A stretch of DNA of 64,000 nt from Azospirillum endophyticum. Lineage in GTDB: Bacteria > Pseudomonadota > Alphaproteobacteria > Azospirillales > Azospirillaceae. The notes beneath the pieces are model-generated. The model did not search any database, was not told the DNA's origin, and saw nothing but the letters and a program-made list of their open reading frames with translations. Where the stretch lies: assembly GCF_016595245.1 (NCBI RefSeq), contig NZ_JAENHM010000073.1, positions 62,001 through 126,000 of the forward strand, read 5' to 3'. Positions 7,615-14,548 of this stretch are shown here, piece after piece; within the stretch, counting starts at the first letter, position 1, and each line of letters begins with the position of its first letter. A program made the translations under genes and the position numbers.

Positions 7615-8754
7615 TCAGGCGGCGACGGACTCCAGGGCCGGGTAGTCGGTGTAGCCCTTGGCGTCGCCGCCGTAGTAGGTGGTGCGGTCCGGCTCGGCCA
7701 GCGGCGCATCGGCACGGAAGCGCAGCGGCAGGTCCGGGTTGGCGATGAAGGGCTCGCCGAAGCTGACCGCGTCGGCCTCGCCCTTGGCGAGCGCCGCAGC
7801 GGCGTCGCCGCGGCTGTAGCCGCCATTCAGGATGAACGGTCCCTTGAACGCGGCGCGCAGGGCGGATGCCACATGCGGCGCGCCGTCCGGCGGAGCCATA
7901 TGGTGGCCGGGCTGCCCTTCGATCACATGCAGATAGGCGAGGTTGAAGGGGTTCAGGGCCTTGGTGACCGCCAGGAAATGCGGCAGCGGGTCGCTGTCGC
8001 CCATGTCGTTGAACACGCCGGTCGGCGACAGGCGGACGCCGATGCGGCCGGCGCCGACGGCATGGGCCGTGGCTTCCAGGATCTCCAGCAGGAAGCGGCA
8101 GCGGTTCTCCACCGTCCCGCCATACTGGTCGGTGCGGGTGTTGGTGCGGTCGCGCAGGAACTGGTCGATCAGGTAGCCGTTGGCCGCGTGGATCTCGACG
8201 CCGTCCAGGCCGGCATCGTACACGGCGCGCTTGGCCGCGTCGGCGAAGTGGCGGACCAGACCGGGGATTTCGGCGGTCTCAAGGGCGCGCGGCACCGGGA
8301 AGGGCTCCATGCCCGCACCGGTGTAGAGCTGGCCCTTCGCCGCGATGGCCGAGGGGGCGACCGGGACGGCGCCGTTCGGCTGGAAGCGTTGATGGGAGAT
8401 GCGGCCGACATGCCAGAGCTGGGTGACGATCCGCCCGCCGGCATCGTGAACCGCGTCCGCCACCACGCGCCAAGCCAGCGTCTGGGCATCGGTGTGGATG
8501 CCCGGCGTGCTGGGATAGCCCTGGGCGGTGTCGCAGACCTGCGTCGCCTCGGTGATGATCAGGCCAGCCGAGGCGCGCTGGGCATAATATTCGGCGGTCA
8601 GCGCGGTCGGGCAGTTGCCTTCGCCGGCGCGGCTGCGGGTCATCGGCGCCATGACGACGCGGTTCGGCAGCTCGATCGCGCCGAGGCGCAAGGGAGTGAA
8701 CAGGTCCGGGGCGGCCTGCGTATCGTTGCGGCTCGTATCGCTGATCTGCGGCAT
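7615..8754 (-). CDS. nemA: Old yellow enzyme family alkene reductase (NemA-like)
   Basis: An FMN flavoprotein of 379 aa that reduces activated C=C bonds, quinones, maleimides or nitro compounds using NAD(P)H. Seen in the sequence: N-terminal LFTPLRLGAIELPNRVVMAPMTRSR, the substrate-binding HAANGYLIDQFL motif (His/Asn pair), the following DQYGG, and the FMN phosphate loop near the C-terminus (NGGYSR ... ANPDLP). The start MPQISD fits the family. It is transcribed away from a TetR-family gene, with two palindromes in the 151-bp gap. By analogy with NemA/NemR, the TetR protein probably represses it until an electrophile is sensed. The exact substrate cannot be deduced. Confidence 0.9.
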   Translation of the reverse strand: MPQISDTSRNDTQAAPDLFTPLRLGAIELPNRVVMAPMTRSRAGEGNCPTALTAEYYAQRASAGLIITEATQVCDTAQGYPSTPGIHTDAQTLAWRVVADAVHDAGGRIVTQLWHVGRISHQRFQPNGAVPVAPSAIAAKGQLYTGAGMEPFPVPRALETAEIPGLVRHFADAAKRAVYDAGLDGVEIHAANGYLIDQFLRDRTNTRTDQYGGTVENRCRFLLEILEATAHAVGAGRIGVRLSPTGVFNDMGDSDPLPHFLAVTKALNPFNLAYLHVIEGQPGHHMAPPDGAPHVASALRAAFKGPFILNGGYSRGDAAAALAKGEADAVSFGEPFIANPDLPLRFRADAPLAEPDRTTYYGGDAKGYTDYPALESVAA

Positions 8755-8807
8755 GGCGGAAATAACCCCCTGTTGGGCAATCGGCTTTCTGGGTGGCCGG
8801 CTTGTAT

Positions 8808-8823
8808 GTATGTGAGTACATAC
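8808..8823. promoter_or_regulatory. Candidate TetR operator 1
   Basis: GTATGT-GAGT-ACATAC, a perfect 16-bp palindrome, 54 bp upstream of the reductase ATG. It shares the GTATG/CATAC half-site with operator 2. Confidence 0.7.
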
Positions 8824-8847
8824 TTGAACCTCAGGCTGCCGCTTGTC

Positions 8848-8867
8848 AAGTATGTATCTGCATACTT
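8848..8867. promoter_or_regulatory. Candidate TetR operator 2
   Basis: AAGTATG-TATCTG-CATACTT, a perfect 20-bp palindrome. Its centre is 42 bp (four helical turns) from the centre of operator 1, and it lies 39 bp before the proposed TetR start. Confidence 0.7.
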
Positions 8868-8905
8868 ATTATCGGGCCGGCGGGATCGACGGGGAGGAGC
8901 GGGTT

Positions 8906-9583
8906 TTGGACTCACGCAAGGATGCCGATGGCTGTTGCCCCGGCAATGGCGTCGGCGACGGCAGCTGTGACGGGGGAGCGCGCAAGCGCGACCGCGCCGC
9001 GACCGAGAGCGCCCTGCTCGACGCCGCCAAGGCGGTGTTCGCCGAGCGCGGCTTCGATGCGGCGACCACGCGCGAGATCGCCGGGCGGGCCGGGGTCAAC
9101 GAACAGCTGATCCAGCGCTATTTCTCCGGCAAGAGCGGATTGCTGCTGGCGGTGGTGGAGCATTATTGGCGCGAGGAATCGGGCGGCTGCGACATGCCGC
9201 CGCCGGACGAGGATCTGGAGACCGACCTTGCCCGTTTCCTGCACGCGCAGCTGAAGCACAGCTGGAAATGCCGCGACTTCACCCGCGTGGTGCTGGCCCG
9301 CGCGCTGGTCGATCAGGCGGTGGCGGACGAGATGGCCCGCACCCTGTCGCAAAGCCGCATCCCCTGCCTGCTGAAGCGTCTGGAGGGCCATCGCGACCGC
9401 GGCGCCATCGCCGCCGATGCCGACATCGTCAATGTGGCAGCCGGGATCGCGACGCTCAGCTTCGGGCTGGGCTTCCTCGACCAGGTCGTGTTCGGCCGCG
9501 ACGATGCCGGCATCTGCGCCATGGTCGGCACGCTGGCCCATACCATCGCCCACGGCCTGACGCCGCGCCAACCGCTACCCTGA
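8906..9583 (+). CDS. TetR/AcrR family transcriptional regulator
   Basis: A 225-aa repressor. The N-terminal helix-turn-helix is typical: ESALLDAAKAVFAERGF, then TTREIAGRAGVNEQLIQRYF. The C-terminal ligand/dimer domain is not similar to anything I can name. No ATG is suitably placed. A TTG at 8906 follows a strong GGGGAGGAG site and is chosen; the frame is open back to 8843, but that would cover operator 2. The N-terminal 25 residues hold four cysteines (two in GCCPGN, others in DGSCDGG), which might sense electrophiles as in NemR, an inference from the divergent NemA-like gene. It converges on the RarD gene with one base between stops. Confidence 0.88.
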   Translation: MDSRKDADGCCPGNGVGDGSCDGGARKRDRAATESALLDAAKAVFAERGFDAATTREIAGRAGVNEQLIQRYFSGKSGLLLAVVEHYWREESGGCDMPPPDEDLETDLARFLHAQLKHSWKCRDFTRVVLARALVDQAVADEMARTLSQSRIPCLLKRLEGHRDRGAIAADADIVNVAAGIATLSFGLGFLDQVVFGRDDAGICAMVGTLAHTIAHGLTPRQPLP

Positions 9584-9584
9584 G

Positions 9585-10511
9585 TTACTCCGCGGCGGCA
9601 GCGGCGCGGGTGGTGGAGCGGTGGCTGTGGACCGCATCGGCGGTGAAGACGGCGAGCGCCACCCAGATACAGGCGAAGGTGATGGTGTGGCTGCGGGTGA
9701 AGGCCTCGCCATAGACCAGCACGCCCAGCAGGAGCTGGCCGATCGGCCCGACATATTGCAGCAATCCCATGGTGGTCAGCGTCAGCCGCGCAGCACCGAT
9801 CATGAACAGCACCAGCGGCACCGCGGTCATCGGCCCGGCCAGCACCAGAAGGGTGCTTTCCCCCCAGCCATGCCCGAAGGCGCCGTCGCCGCCCAGCCAC
9901 AGCAGATAGCCCAATGCCGCCGGCAGCAGCAGGGCGGTTTCCACCAGAAGCCCGATCACCGGATCGATCGCCGCCTTCTTGCGCACCAGGGCGTAGAAGC
10001 CGAAGGACAGCGCCAGCGACAGGGCCACCCAGGGCACGGCGCCGTAGCTGACGACGAGGCTGCCGACCCCGGCCCCGGCGATGGCGACCGCCAGCATGCG
10101 GCCGCGGCTGAGCCGTTCGTTGAGGAACAGAACGCCCAGCAGGACATTGACCAGCGGATTGATGAAGTATCCCAGGCTGGCCTCGACCAGCCGGCTGTTC
10201 ACCACCGCCCAGATGAACACGGTCCAGTTGATGGTGACCAGCAGGGTGGTGATCACCAGCACGCCCAGCCTGCGCCAGTTTCCCACCGCGGCGACGACGG
10301 CCGCCGGTCCGCGGGTCGCCAGCACGATGGCGCCGACCAGCACCACCGTCCACACCACGCGGTGCGCGACGATCTCCACCGCCCCGACACCGCCCAGCGA
10401 TTTGAAGAAGACCGGGTTGACCAGCCCCCAGATCAGGTATGAGGCCAGCGCCGCGGCAAACGCCGCGGTTGTGGAGGTCGGGGCCTTGGCGGGCGGCGAG
10501 GTCTGAACCAT
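9585..10511 (-). CDS. rarD: RarD-type EamA transporter
   Basis: An inner-membrane protein of 308 aa with about ten hydrophobic helices, the usual size of the EamA drug/metabolite transporter family. Family marks of the RarD branch are visible: SYLIWGLVNPVFFKSL near the N-terminus, VEIVAHRVVWT, NWTVFIWAVN-type segments and GFYALVRKK. RarD is named after E. coli chloramphenicol sensitivity, but the natural substrate is unknown. The ATG at 10511 has no good Shine-Dalgarno; a palindrome lies just upstream. Confidence 0.87.
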   Translation of the reverse strand: MVQTSPPAKAPTSTTAAFAAALASYLIWGLVNPVFFKSLGGVGAVEIVAHRVVWTVVLVGAIVLATRGPAAVVAAVGNWRRLGVLVITTLLVTINWTVFIWAVVNSRLVEASLGYFINPLVNVLLGVLFLNERLSRGRMLAVAIAGAGVGSLVVSYGAVPWVALSLALSFGFYALVRKKAAIDPVIGLLVETALLLPAALGYLLWLGGDGAFGHGWGESTLLVLAGPMTAVPLVLFMIGAARLTLTTMGLLQYVGPIGQLLLGVLVYGEAFTRSHTITFACIWVALAVFTADAVHSHRSTTRAAAAAE

Positions 10512-10523
10512 ACCGTCGGTTTA

Positions 10524-10538
10524 GCACATTGTTTGTGC
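10524..10538. promoter_or_regulatory. Short palindrome upstream of rarD
   Basis: GCACA-TTGTT-TGTGC, 13 bp before the rarD ATG. It could be an operator overlapping the ribosome-binding region. The regulator is unknown. Confidence 0.35.
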
Positions 10539-10600
10539 AACTCGGCAGCGGGGGGCCGGGCATGGCCGGGCTGCGCGGCCGGCATCGCTGGGTGGCGGAA

Positions 10601-11563
10601 CTATGGCGCCAGCAGACGTTCGCTGCTCATCATCCGGTCGGTCCAATGGACATGCGGCTCGAAACGTCGCTCGAACAGCCGCCACATGCCGGGTTGGCCG
10701 CTACCCGTCTCGATGACGGCGACCGCATCGCCGCCATGGCGCGCGGCCAACCGTTCCGCTCCCTCGGCATAGGCGCCCATCAGCCAAGCGCGGCGATCGA
10801 AGGGTGGGCGGACCCAGCCGACGGGAAAGAACCAGCGCGACAGGTCCGGCTGATGCACGCACAGCGCCCAGCCGACGATTTCGTCCCCTGCGTCAGCCCC
10901 GTCGCCGGCCTGGCCGCCGGCTGCGCCGATGACCAGCGACAGGTCGGGGTCGAGCATGGCGCGCCAATGCGAGGGCTGGGCCCAGGCCGGCGCTTCGTTG
11001 CGGCCGGTGGCGAGCGCTTCGGCCTCCGCTCCGCGTTCCCGCCAGGACCATAGCCGCAAGCCTTCCGCCTTCATGCGCGTCATCAGCGAGTCGCGGTCTC
11101 GGAAAACCGCCACGGTGTCGCGAACGGCACCGCAGATGCGTAGCCGCGATGGTTCGGGAGGAGGCCAGCCGGCGGCGCGCAAGGTCGCGGTGAAAGCGTC
11201 GGCAGCCGGCAGGCGGCTGGAATAGCTGACAGCCAGGTGCCGGACGCCCAGCGCCGGCAGGGCCTGTTCCAGCGCCGCCAGCAGTCGCAGCGCCAATCCG
11301 TGCCTGCGCCAGGGCCGGGCGACGCTCAATGACAGCAGCGTCTGCTCTCCCGCCTCCAGAGGCCGGCCCGGCGAAACCGCGGACAGGGTGAGGCCGGCCG
11401 GGCGGTCTCCATCCCAGGCGGCGACGGCGCAGGGCCGGCACAGCCGCCTCGCATCCGGGTCGGCGAGCGACAGGAGCGAGCGGTAGGAGGCCCAGGTCAG
11501 CGGAGCCAAGGCGTCGGCCTCGTCCAGGGAGACCGGACGGATGATTTCTCGCTGGGGGTGCAT
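10601..11563 (-). CDS. GNAT family N-acyltransferase
   Basis: About 320 aa. The acetyl-CoA pyrophosphate-binding motif of GNAT enzymes is visible as LSVARPWRRHGLALRLLAALE (R-x-x-R/H-G-x-A pattern, residues about 85-105), after a beta-strand LLSLSV. The C-terminal half (from about 165) looks like a second, degenerate GNAT fold ending in FERRFEPHVHW. The substrate cannot be read from the sequence. The ATG at 11563 has an AGGA site 9 nt upstream; another ATG at 11572 would sit directly on it. It is divergent from an NHLP-leader peptide gene 169 bp away. In selidamide-type RiPP pathways GNAT enzymes lipidate precursor peptides with such leaders, so a functional link is possible. It could equally be an unrelated N-acetyltransferase. 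Confidence 0.85.
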   Translation of the reverse strand: MHPQREIIRPVSLDEADALAPLTWASYRSLLSLADPDARRLCRPCAVAAWDGDRPAGLTLSAVSPGRPLEAGEQTLLSLSVARPWRRHGLALRLLAALEQALPALGVRHLAVSYSSRLPAADAFTATLRAAGWPPPEPSRLRICGAVRDTVAVFRDRDSLMTRMKAEGLRLWSWRERGAEAEALATGRNEAPAWAQPSHWRAMLDPDLSLVIGAAGGQAGDGADAGDEIVGWALCVHQPDLSRWFFPVGWVRPPFDRRAWLMGAYAEGAERLAARHGGDAVAVIETGSGQPGMWRLFERRFEPHVHWTDRMMSSERLLAP

Positions 11564-11732
11564 CGGTTTCATTCCTGCGCCGCCGAAAACACCGTGCCTG
11601 TTAGCGCAATATTATTTCAGCTTGTCGGGCCGTCTATTGCCCGTATATAGCGATCCTATTGCCGCGTCTATGCTTGCCGAACCGCTGCATCGATACGGTT
11701 TCAGCTTCTAAGTAATTTTGGAAAGGTGGCTT

Positions 11733-12065
11733 ATGACTTCGCAAGCTGGTGCCGATCCGCTGCTGCAACTCCGCCGTCAAGCCGAGGCCGCCCTGGTGGA
11801 TCGGGCGCAGTCCGACGCTGCATTTCGTGCTTTGCTGGTCAGGGACCCGCATGCAGCGCTGAAGACCCTGTTGGGCACCGATCCGATACCCGGCTTGGCG
11901 ATCAAGGTGGTGGAGGAACAGCCCGGCGAAATGACCCTGGTCCTGCCCGCCACCGATCAGAGCGAGCTGCCGGACGATCTGCTGGACCTCGCCTCGGGCG
12001 GGATCAAATTTTCCGCCTTCATCCAGCACGGCCCGAACAACATACCGCAGAAGCCGAAGGCGTAA
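11733..12065 (+). CDS. NHLP-leader peptide, candidate RiPP precursor
   Basis: A 110-aa peptide. Residues about 15-85 match the nitrile-hydratase-like leader (NHLP) family used by proteusins and related ribosomal natural products: DAAFRALLVRDPHAALKTLLG, then LAIKVVEEQPGEMTLVLPA, then LPDDLLDLASGG. The double glycine ends the leader. What follows is a 20-residue tail (IKFSAF...PQKPKA) with three lysines, Ser, two Asn and His, no cysteine and no threonine. The ATG at 11733 follows GAAAGGTGG; an upstream TTG at 11718 overlaps that site and is rejected. A perfect terminator follows, so the gene is monocistronic. No radical SAM, LanM or peptidase-transporter gene is nearby. Alternatively it is one of the NHLP-like proteins not destined for export. 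Confidence 0.8.
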   Translation: MTSQAGADPLLQLRRQAEAALVDRAQSDAAFRALLVRDPHAALKTLLGTDPIPGLAIKVVEEQPGEMTLVLPATDQSELPDDLLDLASGGIKFSAFIQHGPNNIPQKPKA

Positions 12066-12078
12066 CGGCGCGAATGCG

Positions 12079-12104
12079 AAAAGCCCCGCCGAAGCGGGGC
12101 TTTT
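12079..12104. terminator. Bidirectional intrinsic terminator
   Basis: AAAAGCCCCGC-CGAA-GCGGGGCTTTT: 11-bp perfect stem with tetraloop, A-run on one side and T-run on the other. It serves the NHLP gene and the converging glutaredoxin gene. Confidence 0.95.
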
Positions 12105-12131
12105 CCATTCCAGCCAAGAGCCGTGGCGCCG

Positions 12132-12470
12132 TCAGGCAGCGGCGCTGGCGACACCCTTGTCGGCCATCAGGGTCTGCAACTCGCCCGATTCGTACATCTC
12201 GCGGACGATGTCGCAGCCACCGACCAGCTCGCCCTTGACGTAGAGCTGCGGGAAGGTCGGCCAGTTCGAGTATTCCTTCAGACCCTGGCGCAGGCCCGGA
12301 TCCTCCAGGATGTTGACGCCCTTGAACTTGACGCCGGTGTGGCTCAGCACCTGGACGACGGCGGCGGAGAAGCCGCATTGCGGGAACACCGGGGTCCCCT
12401 TCATGTAGAGCACGACATCGTTGTTCTTGATGTCCTGCTCGATGCGCTCGACGACGTTCTGATCGACCAT
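12132..12470 (-). CDS. grxD: Grx4-family monothiol glutaredoxin
   Basis: Monothiol glutaredoxins bind a glutathione-ligated [2Fe-2S] cluster and hand it on, often together with BolA. The 112-aa protein has MKGTPVFPQCGFS, where the active site is CGFS, followed by the WPTFPQLYVKGELVGGCDI glutathione-binding stretch. The ATG at 12470 (MVDQNV) matches where the family begins; the frame is open to an ATG at 12521. It lies 63 bp downstream of bolA on the same strand, a common pairing in proteobacteria. Confidence 0.93.
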   Translation of the reverse strand: MVDQNVVERIEQDIKNNDVVLYMKGTPVFPQCGFSAAVVQVLSHTGVKFKGVNILEDPGLRQGLKEYSNWPTFPQLYVKGELVGGCDIVREMYESGELQTLMADKGVASAAA

Positions 12471-12533
12471 GACTTGGATAACCCTTCCGATGCGGTCCGG
12501 CGGCGCCGGAGCCTTGTCCATTGCGACGTGTGT

Positions 12534-12773
12534 TCAGGCGCCTTCCGGCAGGGCGGTGGTCAGCGCCAAGGCGTGCAGTTCGCCGCCCATCCTGCCCTGC
12601 AGGGCGGCATAGACCATCTGGTGCTGCTGCACCCGGCTCTTGCCCTTGAAGGCGGCGGAGGTGACGAGCGCGGCATAGTGGTCGCCATCGCCGCGCAGGT
12701 CCGCGATCTCCACGATCGCGTCCGGGATGCCTTCCTTGATGAGCTTTTCGATCGTGGCGGCTTCCATCGCCAT
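12534..12773 (-). CDS. bolA: BolA family protein
   Basis: A 79-aa BolA-like protein. Visible features are the N-terminal helix (IEKLIKEGIPDAIVEIADL), GDGDHYAALVTSAAFKGKSRVQQHQMVYAAL with the conserved His residues, and a short C-terminal ELHALALTT strand. BolA proteins form [2Fe-2S] heterodimers with monothiol glutaredoxins, and the grxD gene follows directly. The start at 12773 (MAMEAA) has GAGGA upstream; the ATG at 12767 is possible. Confidence 0.92.
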   Translation of the reverse strand: MAMEAATIEKLIKEGIPDAIVEIADLRGDGDHYAALVTSAAFKGKSRVQQHQMVYAALQGRMGGELHALALTTALPEGA

Positions 12774-12935
12774 GGGTACGGTCCTCGCTCTGTTCAGGAT
12801 TGCCCCGCCCGGGCACATGCTTCTCGAGATAGAGTAGGTGCGGCCGGGCCGTTTGTCATCCACCGGCAAGTAATTGCCGCCCTGCGGAAGACGCCGTAAC
12901 GGCCCGGTTCCCCCACGGTCAACACGGGCGTCCGC

Positions 12936-14231
12936 TCACTCGCCGAACACGCGCTTGAACACCGTGTCGACATGCTTGGTGTGGTAGGTCATGTCGAACA
13001 TCGGCTCCAGCTTGTCGCGGCCGATATGCCTGGCGATGTCGGCGTCGTTCGACAGCAGGTCCAGGTAGTTGCCGCCCTTCTCCCACACCTGCATGGCGTT
13101 GCGCTGCACCGCCTTGTAGCTGTCCTCGCGGCTCATCCCGGCCTGGGTCAGCGCCAGCAGCACCCGCTGCGAGAAGACCAGCCCGCCCAGATCGTCCAGG
13201 TTCTTCTGCATGCGCTCCGGATAGACCACCAGCTTGTCCATCATGCCGGTCAGTCGCACCAGGGCGAAGTCGAGCGTGACGGTGGCGTCGGGGCCGATCA
13301 TGCGCTCGACAGAGCTGTGCGAGATGTCGCGCTCGTGCCACAGCGCGACGTTCTCCAGCGCCGGGACGACGGCCGACCGCACGATGCGGGCCAAACCGGT
13401 CAGGTTCTCCGACAGGACCGGGTTGCGCTTGTGCGGCATCGCCGACGAGCCCTTCTGGCCGGGGTGGAAATACTCCTCCGCCTCACGCACCTCGGTGCGC
13501 TGCAGATGGCGGATTTCCGTCGCCAGATTCTCGACGCTCGACGCGATCACCCCCAGCACGGAGAAGAAGAAGGCGTGGCGGTCGCGCGGGATGACCTGGG
13601 TCGACACCGGCTCCACCGACAGCCCCAGCTTGGCGGCGACATGCTCCTCCACGCGCGGGTCGATGTTGGCGAAGGTGCCGACGGCGCCGGAGATGGCGCA
13701 GGTGGCGATGTCCTTGCGCGCCTCGACCAGACGCTCGCGCCCGCGGGCGAAGGCGGCGTAATGCCCGGCCAGCTTCAGGCCGAAGGTCGTCGGCTCGGCA
13801 TGGATGCCGTGGCTGCGGCCGATGGTGACCGTGTCCTTGTGCTCGTAGGCCCGGCGCTTCAGCGCCGCCAGCAGGGCGTCCATGTCGGCCAGCAGCAGGT
13901 CGGCGGCCTGGGTCAGCTGGACGGCCAGGCAAGTGTCCAGCACGTCCGACGAGGTCATGCCCTGATGGACGAAGCGGGCCTCCGGTCCGACATATTCGGC
14001 GAGGTTGGTCAGGAAGGCGATGACGTCGTGACGGGTCTCGCGCTCGATCTCGTCGATGCGGTCGATCTCCCACTTGCCACGCTCCCACACGGCCTTGGCA
14101 GCCTCCTTCGGGATCACGCCCAGCTCGGCCTGCGCGTCGCAGGCGTGCGCCTCGATCTCGAACCAGATGCGGAAGCGGTTTTCCGGCTCCCAGATGCGGG
14201 CCATCTCTTGGCGGGTATAGCGGGGGATCAT
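12936..14231 (-). CDS. purB: Adenylosuccinate lyase
   Basis: PurB catalyses two fumarate-releasing steps in purine synthesis, on SAICAR and on adenylosuccinate. The 431-aa protein has the fumarase/aspartase superfamily signature GSSAMPHKRNPV, the catalytic-region motifs TSSDVLDT and GRSHGIHAEPTTFG, and the expected IPRYTRQEM N-terminus. The ATG at 14231 follows GGAGAG. Nothing unusual is seen. The neighbours are not purine genes. Confidence 0.97.
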   Translation of the reverse strand: MIPRYTRQEMARIWEPENRFRIWFEIEAHACDAQAELGVIPKEAAKAVWERGKWEIDRIDEIERETRHDVIAFLTNLAEYVGPEARFVHQGMTSSDVLDTCLAVQLTQAADLLLADMDALLAALKRRAYEHKDTVTIGRSHGIHAEPTTFGLKLAGHYAAFARGRERLVEARKDIATCAISGAVGTFANIDPRVEEHVAAKLGLSVEPVSTQVIPRDRHAFFFSVLGVIASSVENLATEIRHLQRTEVREAEEYFHPGQKGSSAMPHKRNPVLSENLTGLARIVRSAVVPALENVALWHERDISHSSVERMIGPDATVTLDFALVRLTGMMDKLVVYPERMQKNLDDLGGLVFSQRVLLALTQAGMSREDSYKAVQRNAMQVWEKGGNYLDLLSNDADIARHIGRDKLEPMFDMTYHTKHVDTVFKRVFGE

Positions 14232-14548
14232 CGGCACTCTCCGGAGGATACGGGCGCTGGATTGAGGTGGGGCGGCAGATCTCGCGGCAGATTTCATAGC
14301 ACGCGCGCGCGACCATAGCGGTGCCGGGAGGCGTTTTAAAGCCTTGCGATGAACGGGCTCCCCGCCCGTCGAACCTGCTTCTCCCGCCGCCCGGCCTTGG
14401 TCGGGCGACGGGCGTGGTCGCGGAGCCGCGTCTGCATCGTTCCGATTGGCTTGCAGTTGAATCCCTGAGGTTACTAAGCAACACTCGTACAGCGCATCGA
14501 GGGCCGGGCTTCCCGGTTTGCGCGAAGCCCATCCGAAGGGAGCCCTTC
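14232..14548. other. Intergenic region between purB and the GGDEF-EAL gene
   Basis: A 317-bp divergent promoter region. The frame of the GGDEF-EAL gene stays open through most of it, but the translated sequence is low in hydrophobic order and lacks a start with a ribosome site. A CG-alternating stretch lies near 14301-14310. No clear operator was found. Confidence 0.6.

Noticed and set aside
14321..14548. N-terminal extension of the GGDEF-EAL protein
   Set aside because: Low-complexity translation in a promoter region with no ribosome site; a good site precedes the TTG at 14549.
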